DNA of 35,751 nucleotides from Burkholderiaceae bacterium (GTDB lineage: Bacteria > Pseudomonadota > Gammaproteobacteria > Burkholderiales > Burkholderiaceae), in the NCBI GenBank assembly GCA_947457875.1, contig CANGWV010000005.1:1-35751 (forward strand), given 5' to 3'. The position numbers and the translations under genes were made by a program. Of the stretch, positions 1 through 9,841 are shown piece by piece (position 1 is the first letter of the stretch; each line of letters starts with the position of its first letter). The notes below the pieces were generated by a model. The model ran no database searches, was not told the DNA's origin, and saw nothing but the letters and a program-made list of their open reading frames with translations.

Positions 1-36
1 CAACAGCCTAAAGTGCTCGAGATCTAAGGAAACCAC

Positions 37-438
37 ATGGCTATTAATTACGGAAATTGGAACTACGGTACAGGTCGTCGCAAGAGCTCTGTTGCCCGTG
101 TCTTTATTAAATCAGGCAAAGGTGAAATTACGGTCAACGGTAAGCCGATCGACATTTATTTCGCCCGCGAGACATCCCGCATGATTGCGCGTCAGCCTTT
201 GGCCCTTACAGCCCACCTCACCACCTTTGATATCAAGGTGAACGTGAGCGGTGGCGGTGAAACTGGCCAAGCCGGCGCAGTACGTCACGGCGTGACTCGT
301 GCATTAATCGACTATGACAACGCATTGAAGCCTACCCTGTCCAAAGCAGGCTTGGTCACACGCGATGCTCGTGAAGTTGAGCGTAAGAAGGTTGGTCTGC
401 ACGGCGCGCGTCGTCGTAAGCAGTTCAGCAAGCGCTAA
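37..438 (+). CDS. rpsI: 30S ribosomal protein S9
   Basis: Component of the small ribosomal subunit head; its basic C-terminal tail reaches toward the P-site tRNA. The 133-residue product has the family's opening pattern ([14 protein letters not shown], about residues 10-23), the central [14 protein letters not shown] segment and the basic ending [10 protein letters not shown]9 proteins are usually about 130 residues, so it is full length. A purine-rich AAGGAAA lies just before the ATG. In most bacteria rplM (L13) is immediately upstream and would lie outside this window. A strong terminator follows the stop, so this is probably the last gene of its operon. Confidence 0.98.
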   Translation: MAINYGNWNYGTGRRKSSVARVFIKSGKGEITVNGKPIDIYFARETSRMIARQPLALTAHLTTFDIKVNVSGGGETGQAGAVRHGVTRALIDYDNALKPTLSKAGLVTRDAREVERKKVGLHGARRRKQFSKR

Positions 439-464
439 TTTCTTTCGGTCACACTGTTTTGCTG

Positions 465-490
465 AAAGGGTCGCGCAAGCGGCCCTTTTT
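465..490 (+). terminator. Rho-independent terminator after rpsI
   Basis: A 10-bp stem (AAAGGGTCGC pairing with GCGGCCCTTT, one T-G pair) closes a GCAA tetraloop and runs into a T-tract. It lies 27 bases after the rpsI stop and separates rpsI from argC. Confidence 0.9.
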
Positions 491-571
491 GTTTCTACAA
501 TTAGGGTGTGAATACGGATAAAGTAGTAGCGCTGCACGATAATTTGGTGTGAGCGTATTTGGGAGAATGGG

Positions 572-1630
572 ATGATTAAAGTAGGCATTGTTGGCGGCAC
601 GGGATACACTGGCGTAGAGCTATTGCGTTTACTCGCACAGCATCCGCAAGTCACCATTCAGGCAATCACTTCGCGTACCGAAGCCGGTATGCCGGTAGCC
701 GACCTATTTCCATCTTTACGCGGCCGAATTGACTTGAAATTTTCCACACCAGACGAAGCCAAATTGGATCAGTGTGACGCTGTGTTTTTTGCAACACCGC
801 ACGGAGTCGCAATGGCGCAAGCCGAAGCCTTGCTCGCTGCGGGTGTGAAGGTACTGGATTTGGCGGCAGACTTTCGTTTAAAAGACACTGCTGAATTTAC
901 GCAGTGGTACGGCATGCCACATGCATGCCCTGCGATTTTGGCAGAAGCGGTTTATGGTCTTCCTGAAATCAATCGTGAGGCAATCAAAAAGGCGCGCGTA
1001 GTCGGTTTGGCCGGTTGCTATCCCACCTCTGTGCAGTTGGGTTTTGCCCCACTCTTGTCGCCGAAGTCGACTGGCGGTAAGCACTGGATTGATGGACTGC
1101 ATTTGATTTCTGACTCCAAGTCAGGCACTTCTGGCGCCGGCCGTAAAGCGGAGGTAGGCACTTTGCTGGCGGAGGCCAGCGATAATTTCAAGGCCTATGC
1201 GGTTAAGGGTCATCGCCATAGCCCTGAGATTGCCCAAGGCTTAAAAGCCATTGCGCAATCCGATCAAATCGGCCTGACCTTTGTTCCGCACCTCACGCCC
1301 ATGATTCGGGGCATTCATTCAACCTTGTATGCGCGCATTACCGAGGACGGCAAGGATGTCGACTTTCAAGCGGTTTTTGAGCAATTCTATAAAGATGAGC
1401 CATTCGTGGATGTAATGCCTGCCGGTAGCCATCCTGAAACTCGCTCGGTACGGGGTAGCAATGGCCTGCGAATCGCGATCCATCGCCCCGGAAATGGCGA
1501 TACCTTGGTGATTCTGGTGGTGGAGGACAATCTCGTCAAAGGAGCCTCAGGCCAAGGTGTACAGTGCCTTAATTTGATGTTTGGGCTGCCTGAGACCATG
1601 GGCTTGACCCAAATTGCCCTCTCGCCTTAA
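572..1630 (+). CDS. argC: N-acetyl-gamma-glutamyl-phosphate reductase
   Basis: NADPH-dependent reduction of N-acetyl-glutamyl-5-phosphate to the semialdehyde, the third step of arginine synthesis, in the cytosol. The 352-residue protein begins with a nucleotide-binding loop ([10 protein letters not shown], residues 5-14) and has the catalytic cysteine in GLAGCYPTS (Cys149). The [10 protein letters not shown] and [11 protein letters not shown] segments are typical of the long ArgC form. GGGAGAATGGG precedes the ATG, giving a good ribosome-binding site. It sits alone between a terminator and erpA, so it is probably transcribed from its own promoter in 491-571. Confidence 0.97.
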   Translation: MIKVGIVGGTGYTGVELLRLLAQHPQVTIQAITSRTEAGMPVADLFPSLRGRIDLKFSTPDEAKLDQCDAVFFATPHGVAMAQAEALLAAGVKVLDLAADFRLKDTAEFTQWYGMPHACPAILAEAVYGLPEINREAIKKARVVGLAGCYPTSVQLGFAPLLSPKSTGGKHWIDGLHLISDSKSGTSGAGRKAEVGTLLAEASDNFKAYAVKGHRHSPEIAQGLKAIAQSDQIGLTFVPHLTPMIRGIHSTLYARITEDGKDVDFQAVFEQFYKDEPFVDVMPAGSHPETRSVRGSNGLRIAIHRPGNGDTLVILVVEDNLVKGASGQGVQCLNLMFGLPETMGLTQIALSP

Positions 1631-1720
1631 AGTGGTATTAGTGCGTTTTACATGCCCTTACGCTGGAGCGGGCATTTAGAGCCTAAAATAGAGAAACACT
1701 TTTTGAACTAGGAGTCATTT

Positions 1721-2095
1721 ATGACACAAGTTGCTACAACCCAATCCAACGATCTTGCTGAGCCACCGATTCCATTGGTCTTTACCGATAGCGCGGCAGC
1801 AAAAGTAGCGGACCTGATTGCCGAAGAAGGTAACCCTGAATTAAAGCTGCGCGTATTTGTACAAGGCGGCGGCTGCTCTGGTTTTCAGTACGGCTTCACG
1901 TTTGATGATGCTGTGAATGAAGACGACACTGCTTTTGATAAGAATGGCGTAACCCTATTGGTGGATTCAATGAGCTTTCAGTACCTCGTTGGTGCCGAGA
2001 TCGATTACAAAGAAGACATCAACGGTTCGCAGTTTGTTATTAAGAATCCCAATGCCACAACAACCTGTGGTTGCGGATCGTCTTTCTCCGCATAA
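1721..2095 (+). CDS. erpA: Iron-sulfur cluster insertion protein ErpA
   Basis: A-type carrier that delivers Fe-S clusters to target enzymes, for example those of isoprenoid synthesis and respiration. The three conserved cysteines are present: Cys52 in QGGGCSGF, and Cys116 and Cys118 in TTCGCGSS near the C-terminus. At 124 residues it is slightly longer than Escherichia coli ErpA because of an N-terminal extension before the core. CTAGGAG lies a few bases before the ATG. The 90-base gap after argC and an inverted repeat there suggest separate transcription. ErpA rather than IscA is preferred because no isc genes adjoin it. Confidence 0.93.
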   Translation: MTQVATTQSNDLAEPPIPLVFTDSAAAKVADLIAEEGNPELKLRVFVQGGGCSGFQYGFTFDDAVNEDDTAFDKNGVTLLVDSMSFQYLVGAEIDYKEDINGSQFVIKNPNATTTCGCGSSFSA

Positions 2096-2104
2096 GCTAT
2101 TAGC

Positions 2105-3235
2105 TCAAGCAGGGTAGCAAGCGCCTAAGATTCGAGGCCCACTTGCTCCTGTAACGGCCGGCAGATTTGCTGGCCGTTTTGTTTTGTGCGCCCACGCTAG
2201 CCATGCAAAGGCCAGAGCCTCAACCAGCTGTGGATCGACTCCATTTACTTCACTACTGCGGATTTCAAGAGTATGTTTGAATAGCGTTTTTGTATGCTCG
2301 CGCAACCCATTGAGCAATGCCGTGTTGCGAACCCCGCCACCACACACAATCAGAACTTCGGTTTGCGGTGCATACGTACGAATGGATTGCAGCGCCGTAG
2401 TCACGGTGAGGCGCAATAGCGTTGCTTGTACATCTTCCGCCTTAAACGCATTACTGCCAATTTGCTTTTCTAGCCACTGCAGATGAAAGTCATCGCGGCC
2501 CGTGCTTTTGGGCGGCACTTTAGCAAAAAAAGGATCTGCCAACATTCGATCGAGTAGGAAATTGTTCACCGCCCCTTGCGCAGCCCAGGCACCGTCCTGG
2601 TCAAAGGCTTTACCTTGGTATTTTGTAATCCAGGCATCCATCAGCATGTTGCCGGGGCCGCAATCAAAACCAGTAACGGCGCCATTTTTCGGAAGGATTG
2701 TGAGGTTGGCGATACCGCCGAGGTTCAGTACAGCCGTGTTTTTATCGCTTGCAAATTGCTGCGCATGAAATGCGGGCACCAAAGGGGCGCCATGGCCGCC
2801 TGCAGCGAGATCACGGCTCCGAAAGTCCGCAATCACATCAATGCCAGTGAGTTCGGCCAGCAATGCGGGGTTTAGAGTTTGGTGGGTATACGCAAGTGCG
2901 TTATTGGGACCTGCTTGGTGCCGAATGGTTTGTCCATGTGCCCCAATCGCAGTGATGTCGGAGGGGTGCCGTTTGCACTTTGAAAGCAGTTGCTGGACCA
3001 CCTCCGCATAGGCCATCGCCAAGGCATTTGCAGCTAGATGTTCACGGTGAATTTCATTGTCGCCCGGAGTTTGGAGGGCCAATAAGGCTTCACGGAGCGG
3101 GGGTGTAAAGGGGATGCTCACAGCCCCGCAGAGTTGCGTCTCGCCGTCAGGACCAAGCTCGGCAAGTACTGCATCAATCCCGTCAAGGCTGGTACCAGAC
3201 ATCATGCCGATATAAAGGGAGTGGGACTTATCCAT
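2105..3235 (-). CDS. anmK: Anhydro-N-acetylmuramic acid kinase
   Basis: Cytosolic kinase that opens the 1,6-anhydro ring of anhydro-MurNAc released during peptidoglycan turnover and phosphorylates it to MurNAc-6-phosphate. The 376-residue product starts with the ATP-binding signature GMMSGTSLDGID (residues 10-21) and has the family segments GAHGQTIRH, LNLGGIANLT and GFDCGPGNMLMD. Length and motifs match the family. It is divergent from tyrS (89-base gap) and convergent with erpA (9-base gap). Together with amgK and murU elsewhere in this window it indicates wall recycling through the anabolic MurNAc-1-phosphate route. Confidence 0.96.
   Translation of the reverse strand: MDKSHSLYIGMMSGTSLDGIDAVLAELGPDGETQLCGAVSIPFTPPLREALLALQTPGDNEIHREHLAANALAMAYAEVVQQLLSKCKRHPSDITAIGAHGQTIRHQAGPNNALAYTHQTLNPALLAELTGIDVIADFRSRDLAAGGHGAPLVPAFHAQQFASDKNTAVLNLGGIANLTILPKNGAVTGFDCGPGNMLMDAWITKYQGKAFDQDGAWAAQGAVNNFLLDRMLADPFFAKVPPKSTGRDDFHLQWLEKQIGSNAFKAEDVQATLLRLTVTTALQSIRTYAPQTEVLIVCGGGVRNTALLNGLREHTKTLFKHTLEIRSSEVNGVDPQLVEALAFAWLAWAHKTKRPANLPAVTGASGPRILGACYPA
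2153..2186 (+). terminator. Probable erpA terminator inside the 3' end of anmK
   Basis: An 11-bp stem (AACGGCCGGCA with TGCTGGCCGTT, one G-T pair) with a GATT loop is followed on the plus strand by TTGTTTTG. It lies about 60 bases beyond the erpA stop. The same bases encode the last residues of AnmK on the other strand. On the minus strand no T-run follows the stem, so it should act only on plus-strand transcription. Confidence 0.65.
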
Positions 3236-3324
3236 GCGGTAGGCAAGCTCTATTCTGAGGAATGCGACAATACTATTATCGTAACTGAAACCCTAATTTA
3301 ACCGAACTCGATAATTGAATCAGT

Positions 3325-4557
3325 ATGGCGGCTACCCCAGAATCGAAATACCCACTGACACCCGACGTTTTTGCTGCCCTAGAGGTAACAAAACGCGGTT
3401 GTGACGAGCTTTTAGTAGAGGTTGATTGGCTTGCCAAGCTCGCCCGTAGCCAGGCTACAAAAACACCACTGCGAATTAAGTTGGGTCTTGACCCAACGGC
3501 GCCAGATATTCATTTGGGGCATACGGTGGTTTTGAACAAGCTGCGGCAACTGCAAGACTTGGGCCATACCGTGATTTTCTTGATTGGCGATTTCACGAGC
3601 ATGATCGGCGATCCTTCAGGCCGAAACGCAACCCGCCCACCGCTCACGCCAGAAGCAATTGCTGAAAATGCGCAAACCTATTACAAGCAAGCTAGCCTGG
3701 TGCTTGACCCAACTAAAACCGAAGTGCGTTACAACAGCGAGTGGTGCGATCCGCTGGGCGCACGCGGCATGATTCAATTGGCGGCACGCTATACCGTCGC
3801 GCGCATGCTCGAGCGTGATGACTTTACGAAGCGTTATCGCTCGGGTGTGCCAATTTCAGTGCACGAATTTCTGTATCCACTCATGCAAGGCTATGACTCC
3901 GTTGCCTTAAAGAGTGATTTGGAGCTGGGCGGTACCGATCAGAAATTCAATCTACTCGTAGGGCGTGAGCTGCAACGGGAGTACGGTCAAGAGCCACAGT
4001 GTATTTTGACTATGCCATTGCTGGTTGGTCTCGACGGCGTTGAGAAAATGAGCAAATCGAAGGCCAATTACGTTGGCATCAGTGAAGAGCCAAACGAGAT
4101 GTTTGGCAAGCTCATGAGCATTTCCGATGAATTGATGTGGAGCTACTTCACATTACTCTCGTTTAGGCCTCTTGCTGAAATTGATTTAATGAAGCAAGAA
4201 GTGGCGGCCGGCCGCAATCCGCGTGACTGCAAAGTGCTCCTTGCCCAAGAAATCGTGGCACGCTTTCATACACAGGCAGCAGCTGAAAAAGCCTTGGAAG
4301 AATTTAATCACCGCGCCAAAGGCGGTATCCCGGACGATGTTCCCGAGATCGCCTTATCGGGCGCACCACTCGGTATTACTGCATTAATCAAGATGACTGG
4401 TTTAGCGCCATCGAATGCAGAAGCCAATCGCAATATTGAGCAGGGTGGGGTGCGAATTGATGGAGCGGTGATTAGCGATAAAGGCTTGCAAGTCGCTGCA
4501 GGATCCTTTGTATTGCAGGTAGGTAAGCGTCGTTTTGTGAAGGTGACGCTGAGCTAA
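3325..4557 (+). CDS. tyrS: Tyrosyl-tRNA synthetase
   Basis: Charges tRNA-Tyr with tyrosine in the cytosol. The 410-residue protein has the class I signatures: HLGH at residues 63-66 (HIGH motif) and KMSKS at 241-245. A C-terminal S4-type RNA-binding domain occupies roughly residues 345-410 ([14 protein letters not shown] segment). The [13 protein letters not shown] start is typical of betaproteobacterial TyrS of the long subgroup. The ATG has only a weak ribosome-binding site, but no better start is visible. The gene ends 6 bases from the ruvB stop on the opposite strand. Confidence 0.97.
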   Translation: MAATPESKYPLTPDVFAALEVTKRGCDELLVEVDWLAKLARSQATKTPLRIKLGLDPTAPDIHLGHTVVLNKLRQLQDLGHTVIFLIGDFTSMIGDPSGRNATRPPLTPEAIAENAQTYYKQASLVLDPTKTEVRYNSEWCDPLGARGMIQLAARYTVARMLERDDFTKRYRSGVPISVHEFLYPLMQGYDSVALKSDLELGGTDQKFNLLVGRELQREYGQEPQCILTMPLLVGLDGVEKMSKSKANYVGISEEPNEMFGKLMSISDELMWSYFTLLSFRPLAEIDLMKQEVAAGRNPRDCKVLLAQEIVARFHTQAAAEKALEEFNHRAKGGIPDDVPEIALSGAPLGITALIKMTGLAPSNAEANRNIEQGGVRIDGAVISDKGLQVAAGSFVLQVGKRRFVKVTLS

Positions 4558-4563
4558 ATTCGA

Positions 4564-5634
4564 CTATGTCAGTAGGTCGAGGTTGTTGCTTGGCGGCGTT
4601 AAGCCAAAGTGTTCGTAGGCCAAGCGCGTAGCAATGCGGCCACGCGAGGTGCGCTGCAAATAGCCCTGCTGAATCAAATAGGGCTCGAGCACATCTTCAA
4701 TCGTATCGCGCTCTTCACCAATGGCTGCGGCGAGGTTATCAATACCAACTGGGCCACCATCAAACTTATGCAGAATTGCTTCCAGTAATTTACGGTCCAT
4801 CACATCAAACCCACTCGGATCGACATCCAGCATCGCCAAAGCGGCATCGGCCATGGCTTTGGTGATAACACCAGTGCCTTTCACTTCAGCAAAGTCACGC
4901 ACCCGCCGCAACAGGCGATTGGCAATTCGTGGGGTACCACGGGCGCGCCGGGCGATTTCAGTAGCACCGCTCGGATCAATCTTGGCTTTGAGTAAGTTGG
5001 CGGAACGCTCCACAATCAGGGTGAGCTCATCGCTTGTATAAAACTCCAGGCGTGCCACAATACCAAAACGGTCGCGCAATGGATTAGTGAGCATGCCTGC
5101 GCGTGTCGTGGCGCCAATCAAGGTAAAGGGCTTGAGATCCAGCTTGACACTACGCGCGGCAGGACCTTCGCCGATCATGATGTCCAGCGCATAGTCTTCT
5201 AGAGCAGGGTACAAAATCTCTTCTACTACGGGTGATAAGCGATGAATCTCATCAATAAAAAGAACGTCGTTTGCTTCTAAATTAGTGAGTAGTGCTGCCA
5301 GGTCACCAGGGCGATCCAGCACAGGGCCGCTAGTTTGGCGCAAGTTCACACCAAGTTCACGGGCGATGATGTGCGCCAGTGTTGTCTTGCCTAGACCAGG
5401 TGGTCCAAAAAGTAAAACGTGATCGAGCGCTTCATTGCGCGCACGCGTGGCACTAATAAAGATCTCCAGCTGCGAACGGGCTTTGCTTTGGCCAACGTAC
5501 TCGTCAAGCTGGCGTGGTCGTAATGCGCGCTCAAAGACGGCTTCCGCATTACCAGCCGAGCCACTCACCAGGCGATCGCCTTGTGCTGGAAGGTCGTCCG
5601 GTAATGCACTTAAATCGTCGGTGTGTATGGCCAT
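4564..5634 (-). CDS. ruvB: Holliday junction ATP-dependent DNA helicase RuvB
   Basis: AAA+ motor that, with RuvA, drives branch migration of Holliday junctions. The 356-residue protein has Walker A GPPGLGKT (residues 77-84), Walker B FIDEIHRL (about 126-133), a GATTRAG sensor-1 segment and a C-terminal winged-helix domain ([20 protein letters not shown]). The ATG is 27 bases downstream of the ruvA stop. It is the last gene of the dusB-fis-purH-ruvC-ruvA-ruvB run. No clear terminator was found in the 6-base gap before the convergent tyrS. Confidence 0.98.
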   Translation of the reverse strand: MAIHTDDLSALPDDLPAQGDRLVSGSAGNAEAVFERALRPRQLDEYVGQSKARSQLEIFISATRARNEALDHVLLFGPPGLGKTTLAHIIARELGVNLRQTSGPVLDRPGDLAALLTNLEANDVLFIDEIHRLSPVVEEILYPALEDYALDIMIGEGPAARSVKLDLKPFTLIGATTRAGMLTNPLRDRFGIVARLEFYTSDELTLIVERSANLLKAKIDPSGATEIARRARGTPRIANRLLRRVRDFAEVKGTGVITKAMADAALAMLDVDPSGFDVMDRKLLEAILHKFDGGPVGIDNLAAAIGEERDTIEDVLEPYLIQQGYLQRTSRGRIATRLAYEHFGLTPPSNNLDLLT

Positions 5635-5661
5635 GGTGAGAGTGTATTCGCTTCGTGCAAT

Positions 5662-6243
5662 TTACACTTTAGATAAATACTTTAAGCCCTGGCGAATGCC
5701 TTCAGAAACCGAGGTATCGGGACTAATTTGCTTAATTGCCAAAAGTGCTTCTTTCTCGGAGTAACCCAAGGAAAGCAATGCTTGCAGCACTTCGCTACTG
5801 GGCTGCGCGCTTGCTGCTGCGCCCACGCCTTGACCTAAATCTGGCCCTAGCTTTCCTTTGAGCTCCAGCAAAAGGCGCTCGGCAGTTTTTTTACCAATTC
5901 CAGGAACTTGGGTGAAGCGACCAGGCTCTTGCAGCGCAATGGCTTGTGCCAGCTCATTCACACTCATGCCAGATAAAACGGCAAGCGCCGTACGCGAGCC
6001 AACGCCGCTAATTTTGATCAGTGCCCGAAAGGCCTCGCGCTCCGATTCCGTGGCGAAACCAAAGAGTTGCTGCGCATCTTCACGTACCTGAAAATGCGTC
6101 AGTAAGGTAATGGTGTGGTTAATGCCTGGCAACTGATACAGGGTGCTCATGGGCACATCGATTTCATAACCAACACCATGGCAATCCACCACTAAGCGCG
6201 GTGGATGTACAGCAATTAAAGTGCCTTGAATGCGTCCAATCAT
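5662..6243 (-). CDS. ruvA: Holliday junction DNA helicase subunit RuvA
   Basis: Tetrameric junction-binding protein that loads RuvB. The 193-residue protein shows the N-terminal OB-fold opening MIGRIQGTL, two helix-hairpin-helix motifs ([15 protein letters not shown] and [16 protein letters not shown]) and a C-terminal three-helix RuvB-contact domain ([12 protein letters not shown]), joined by an alanine-rich linker. It lies 9 bases after ruvC and 27 bases before ruvB, so the three are almost certainly co-transcribed. Confidence 0.98.
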   Translation of the reverse strand: MIGRIQGTLIAVHPPRLVVDCHGVGYEIDVPMSTLYQLPGINHTITLLTHFQVREDAQQLFGFATESEREAFRALIKISGVGSRTALAVLSGMSVNELAQAIALQEPGRFTQVPGIGKKTAERLLLELKGKLGPDLGQGVGAAASAQPSSEVLQALLSLGYSEKEALLAIKQISPDTSVSEGIRQGLKYLSKV

Positions 6244-6252
6244 GGGGTGATC

Positions 6253-6762
6253 TTACTCTTTGCTGGAGGGCTTGGGTTTGAGGGCTGCCGGTAAGCGATA
6301 GTGGTGCGCAGCGCAGATGGCGATACCCAATGCATCGGATGCATCGGTACCAGGAGCGCGGCTTAAGCGCAGTAAGCGCTTCACCATTTCTTGCACTTGC
6401 GGCTTCGTAGCCCGTCCTGTACCAACGACTGACTGCTTGACGCGCAGGGCACTGTATTCGGCTACGCTGAGCTTGGCAGACACGAGGGCGGCGATGACCG
6501 ACCCCCTGGCTTGGCCGAGCATTAAGGTGGAGCGTGGATTCACGTTTAAAAAGACCTCTTCAATCGCAGCCGATTCCGGATGATAAGTGTCTAAGACTTC
6601 TTTAACGCCGTTATACAAGATGCCTAGGCGTTCAGGGAGGCCTCTCTTAGGATCGCCGCTTTCAATTGTTCCGGAGGCGACGTAGGTCATTTTCTGGCCA
6701 TCCACATCAATGATGCCAAAGCCCGTCGTGCGAAGTCCAGGGTCAATTCCGATCCAGCGCAT
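6253..6762 (-). CDS. ruvC: Holliday junction resolvase RuvC
   Basis: Endonuclease that cuts Holliday junctions symmetrically. The 169-residue product carries the acidic catalytic residues expected: Asp7 in [12 protein letters not shown], Glu68 in AAIEEVFLN, and two aspartates in [11 protein letters not shown]. Length is normal for the family. The ATG lies 26 bases after the purH stop. Placement with ruvA and ruvB makes a complete RuvABC set. Confidence 0.97.
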   Translation of the reverse strand: MRWIGIDPGLRTTGFGIIDVDGQKMTYVASGTIESGDPKRGLPERLGILYNGVKEVLDTYHPESAAIEEVFLNVNPRSTLMLGQARGSVIAALVSAKLSVAEYSALRVKQSVVGTGRATKPQVQEMVKRLLRLSRAPGTDASDALGIAICAAHHYRLPAALKPKPSSKE

Positions 6763-6788
6763 GGGTTTTGATCAATGCCCGTTTGGTT

Positions 6789-8369
6789 CTAGTGGCGGAA
6801 ATGGCGGGTGCCGGTAAAGACCATCGCAATACCATGCTCATTGGCGGCGGCGATAATTTCCTCATCGCGCATGCTGCCACCAGGCTGAATCGCGCAGCTT
6901 GCACCTGCAGCAACCACGACATCCAGGCCATCCCGAAACGGAAAGAAGGCATCGCTGGCAACCGCCGATGATGCGAGGCTAAGGCCTGCATTCTCGGCCT
7001 TAATGCTGGCCATGCGGGCGGAGTCAACCCGGCTCATTTGACCGGCACCAATACCCAAGGTCATGCCATTGGCACAATACACAATGGCATTGGATTTAAC
7101 AAACTTAGCAACCCGCCAAGCGAACATCATGTCGGTGAGCTCGGTTGGGGTCGGCTGGCGTTTTGAGACCACGCGCAGCTCCGATTGCGCGACATTTTTA
7201 AAGTCCGGCGACTGCACCAATAAACCACCACCCACACGCTTCATATCGAATGCATTAAATTCAATACCGAGTGGAATCTCGAGTAAGCGCACATTTTGCT
7301 TGCTCGCAAACAGGGCTTTTGCTTCGGCAGTAAAGTGGGGCGCAATTAACACTTCCACAAATTGCTTGGAGATCGCTTCGGCCATTACTCCATCGCAGGG
7401 CACATTAAATGCAATGATGCCGCCAAATGCAGAACTCGGATCGGTTTTAAAGGCTTTTTGATAGGCCTCAAGGCCGCTTGCACCGATAGCTACGCCACAT
7501 GGATTGGCGTGTTTAATGATGACGCAGGCCGCAGCAACAGTAGAGTCCGCAGAAAAGCTCTTCACGCATTCCCATGCGGCATCCGCATCGGCAATGTTGT
7601 TGTAAGACAGTTCTTTACCCTGAAGCTGATGGTAGTTGGCGAGGGCGCCTGTAACGCTGGCTGTGTCACGATAAAACGCAGCCGATTGATGCGGGTTCTC
7701 ACCGTAGCGCATCTCTTGCACTTTAGTAAATGCTAGGTGTAAGGTCTCTGGGTAGGGTGAGCGACCGGCGTGATCTAAATTACCGCCCAGCGAGGACAGG
7801 TAGTTTGCAATGGCACCGTCATACTGCGCAGTATGCGCAAACACCTTTTTAGCCAGGCGCAAATTGCTTTCATACGACACCGTATTCTGATGCGCCTTCA
7901 TTTCAGTCAAAATGGCTTCATAGTCGTCTGGTGAAATCAACACCGTCACATCCTGATGGTTTTTTGCTGCTGCACGTAGCATGGCTGGTCCGCCAATATC
8001 TATATTCTCAACCGCTTCGTCAAACGAGCAATCGGCTTTCGCTACGGTTTGATTGAATGGATACAGGTTAATGACCAGCATATCAATCGGCGCAATACCG
8101 TGTGCTGCAATGGCATCCATATGTTCTTTAGAGTCGCGACGTGCGAGTAAGCCGCCATGAACCATTGGGTGCAGGGTCTTCACTCGGCCATCGAGCATTT
8201 CTGGGAATTGGGTGAGCGACGATACCTCCGTAACGGGTAAGCCATTTTCTGCGAGGAGCTTGGCTGTCCCGCCGGTAGAAATTAATTTGACTCCCAAGGC
8301 ATGCAGCGATTGGGCAAAAGGAATAATGCCCTTTTTGTCGGATACGGATAAGAGTGCGGTGCGAATCAT
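6789..8369 (-). CDS. purH: Bifunctional AICAR formyltransferase / IMP cyclohydrolase
   Basis: Performs the last two steps of IMP synthesis: formylation of AICAR with 10-formyl-tetrahydrofolate, then ring closure. The N-terminal methylglyoxal-synthase-like cyclohydrolase domain begins [14 protein letters not shown]. The C-terminal transformylase domain contains the catalytic Lys-His pair in [12 protein letters not shown] chose the ATG at 8369 (526 residues) because the family begins at this point; an in-frame TTG six codons upstream has no better ribosome-binding site. It lies between fis and ruvC in an arrangement I recall from other betaproteobacteria. Confidence 0.96.
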   Translation of the reverse strand: MIRTALLSVSDKKGIIPFAQSLHALGVKLISTGGTAKLLAENGLPVTEVSSLTQFPEMLDGRVKTLHPMVHGGLLARRDSKEHMDAIAAHGIAPIDMLVINLYPFNQTVAKADCSFDEAVENIDIGGPAMLRAAAKNHQDVTVLISPDDYEAILTEMKAHQNTVSYESNLRLAKKVFAHTAQYDGAIANYLSSLGGNLDHAGRSPYPETLHLAFTKVQEMRYGENPHQSAAFYRDTASVTGALANYHQLQGKELSYNNIADADAAWECVKSFSADSTVAAACVIIKHANPCGVAIGASGLEAYQKAFKTDPSSAFGGIIAFNVPCDGVMAEAISKQFVEVLIAPHFTAEAKALFASKQNVRLLEIPLGIEFNAFDMKRVGGGLLVQSPDFKNVAQSELRVVSKRQPTPTELTDMMFAWRVAKFVKSNAIVYCANGMTLGIGAGQMSRVDSARMASIKAENAGLSLASSAVASDAFFPFRDGLDVVVAAGASCAIQPGGSMRDEEIIAAANEHGIAMVFTGTRHFRH

Positions 8370-8410
8370 AGTCGTGTCAGTATGCAAAGGTTTGGTATCG
8401 GGGTGCCGCT

Positions 8411-8647
8411 TTATATCAGCTGATGTTCGGTTAATTTTTTATGGAGCGTATTGCGGTTAATGCCGAGGTATTGCGCAGCCAGCGATTGATTTTGCTTAGC
8501 GTGCTGCATTACTACTTCGAGCATGGGCTTTTCCACCACACTCAAAACCATGTGGTACACATCATCGGGGGGGTTGCCATTGAGATCGGCAAAATAACGC
8601 TGTAATTGGGTATGAACGCATTCGCTAATGGGGTGTTTATTGGGCAT
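8411..8647 (-). CDS. fis: Fis-family nucleoid-associated DNA-binding protein
   Basis: Small DNA-bending protein that shapes the nucleoid and regulates rRNA and recombination in enterics. The 78-residue product carries the C-terminal helix-turn-helix (about residues 53-78: [19 protein letters not shown]). It is shorter than the 98-residue Escherichia coli protein, lacking most of the N-terminal beta-hairpin arm region that contacts Hin-type recombinases, a reduction I recall as usual in betaproteobacteria. It sits 17 bases downstream of dusB, the same dusB-fis coupling seen in Escherichia coli, and 41 bases upstream of purH. Confidence 0.9.
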   Translation of the reverse strand: MPNKHPISECVHTQLQRYFADLNGNPPDDVYHMVLSVVEKPMLEVVMQHAKQNQSLAAQYLGINRNTLHKKLTEHQLI

Positions 8648-8664
8648 CGTGTAACTCAGTCTAT

Positions 8665-9681
8665 TTAAGCGGCTTCTAAAAACAACAGGCGATCCGAATG
8701 GGATTTCATCTCATCAAAAAAATCATTCACCATTTGCAATTGGGTTTTGCAATCATCGGCAGTATTCATGCGCTGGCGAAAGGCATGCGAGTTGCGTAGG
8801 CCTTTGCAATACCAACCAATGTGCTTGCGGGCGGTTCGTAATCCAATGTATTCGCCATAAAAGGCATAGTGGTCAATTAAGTGATCGTTCATGATGGCCT
8901 GAATTTCAGCCACCTCAGGAACATCTAATTTTTTGCCGGTATTGAGGTAGTAATCAATTTCTCGAAATATCCAAGGGCGGCCTTGCGCAGCGCGGCCAAT
9001 CATGATGGCATCGGCACCGGTCTCCTCTAAAACAAACGCTGCCTTTTCGGGTGAATGGATATCGCCATTGGCCACCACCGGAATGCGAACGGCTGATTTG
9101 ACCGCAGTGATGGTCTCGTACTCAGCCTCGCCGTGATACAGATCAGCGCGAGTCCGGCCATGCACCGTGAGCATGCTGATGCCTGATTGTTCTGCAAGGC
9201 TCGCAATCGCCAAGGCATTTTTATGTTCCCGATCCCAGCCGGTGCGGATTTTTAATGTCACGGGTACCGCATCTGGCCCGGTTCCAACGGCATTCATCAC
9301 GGCCTCGAGAATCTGCTGTACTAAGGGCTCATCGCGCAATAAGGCAGAGCCTGCCGCTACATTACATACTTTCTTGGCAGGACAGCCCATATTGATGTCA
9401 ATGATTTGCGCGCCATGGTCCACATTGATCCTGGCAGCGGCAGCCATCATCGCTGGATCGGCGCCGGCAATTTGCACGGCAATGGGTTTGAACTCGCCTT
9501 GGTGATTGGCGCGGCGCTGCGTTTTTTCACTCTTCCACAGCAGGGCATTGGATGCGACCATTTCAGAGACGGCATAACCTGCCCCCAGTTTTTTGCAGAG
9601 CTGCCGAAATGGACGGTCGGTCACGCCAGCCATGGGGGCCACGAAGAGTCGATTGGCTAATTGGTGCGGGCCGATTTTCAT
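8665..9681 (-). CDS. dusB: tRNA-dihydrouridine synthase B
   Basis: FMN- and NADPH-dependent reduction of uridine to dihydrouridine in the D-loop of tRNA. The FMN-barrel start RLFVAPMAGVTDRPFR and the catalytic cysteine in DINMGCPAKK (Cys100) are present, as are the GRTR and NGDI segments. The reading frame is open further upstream to a GTG at 9747, but those 22 residues do not resemble the family, and the ATG at 9681 gives the expected MKIGPHQL start (338 residues). The ribosome-binding site is weak. It heads the run dusB-fis-purH-ruvCAB. Confidence 0.95.
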   Translation of the reverse strand: MKIGPHQLANRLFVAPMAGVTDRPFRQLCKKLGAGYAVSEMVASNALLWKSEKTQRRANHQGEFKPIAVQIAGADPAMMAAAARINVDHGAQIIDINMGCPAKKVCNVAAGSALLRDEPLVQQILEAVMNAVGTGPDAVPVTLKIRTGWDREHKNALAIASLAEQSGISMLTVHGRTRADLYHGEAEYETITAVKSAVRIPVVANGDIHSPEKAAFVLEETGADAIMIGRAAQGRPWIFREIDYYLNTGKKLDVPEVAEIQAIMNDHLIDHYAFYGEYIGLRTARKHIGWYCKGLRNSHAFRQRMNTADDCKTQLQMVNDFFDEMKSHSDRLLFLEAA

Positions 9682-9750
9682 AAATACCGTAGCGTCAATG
9701 GAAACATCAATGGGGGTATGCGTGCGAATACTGCAATAAATAAGCACCCA

Positions 9751-9793
9751 ATTGTAGCGTAGGCGGGACTTAATCTGCCTATTTTTTAGGCAG
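9751..9793 (-). promoter_or_regulatory. Candidate dusB promoter region with an inverted repeat
   Basis: On the minus strand a TACAAT hexamer (9751-9756) lies about 70 bases before the dusB ATG. No good -35 box is seen 17 bases upstream. The place is instead covered by a 7-bp inverted repeat, CTGCCTA-5-TAGGCAG (9775-9793). The repeat lacks a T-run on the minus strand, so it is a poor terminator for ubiH and could be an operator. This is inference from sequence only. Confidence 0.25.
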
Positions 9794-9841
9794 GGTGTGT
9801 TGAATTAGTGACGCTAAAAGAACTTGCTTTGGGGGCTTTGT

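Noticed and set aside
1645-1680. Inverted repeat ATGCCC/GGGCAT between argC and erpA as a terminator
   Set aside because: The stem is 6 bp with an internal bulge and lacks a clear T-tract, so it is not called.
4600-4640. Inverted repeat TTGGC/GCCAA near the ruvB end as a tyrS terminator
   Set aside because: The stem is only 5 bp and no T-run follows on either strand.
8370-8387. TTG start of PurH six codons upstream
   Set aside because: No ribosome-binding site is evident, and the family begins at the ATG at 8369.
9682-9747. GTG-initiated N-terminal extension of DusB
   Set aside because: The added 22 residues do not look like the family, and the internal ATG gives the usual start.
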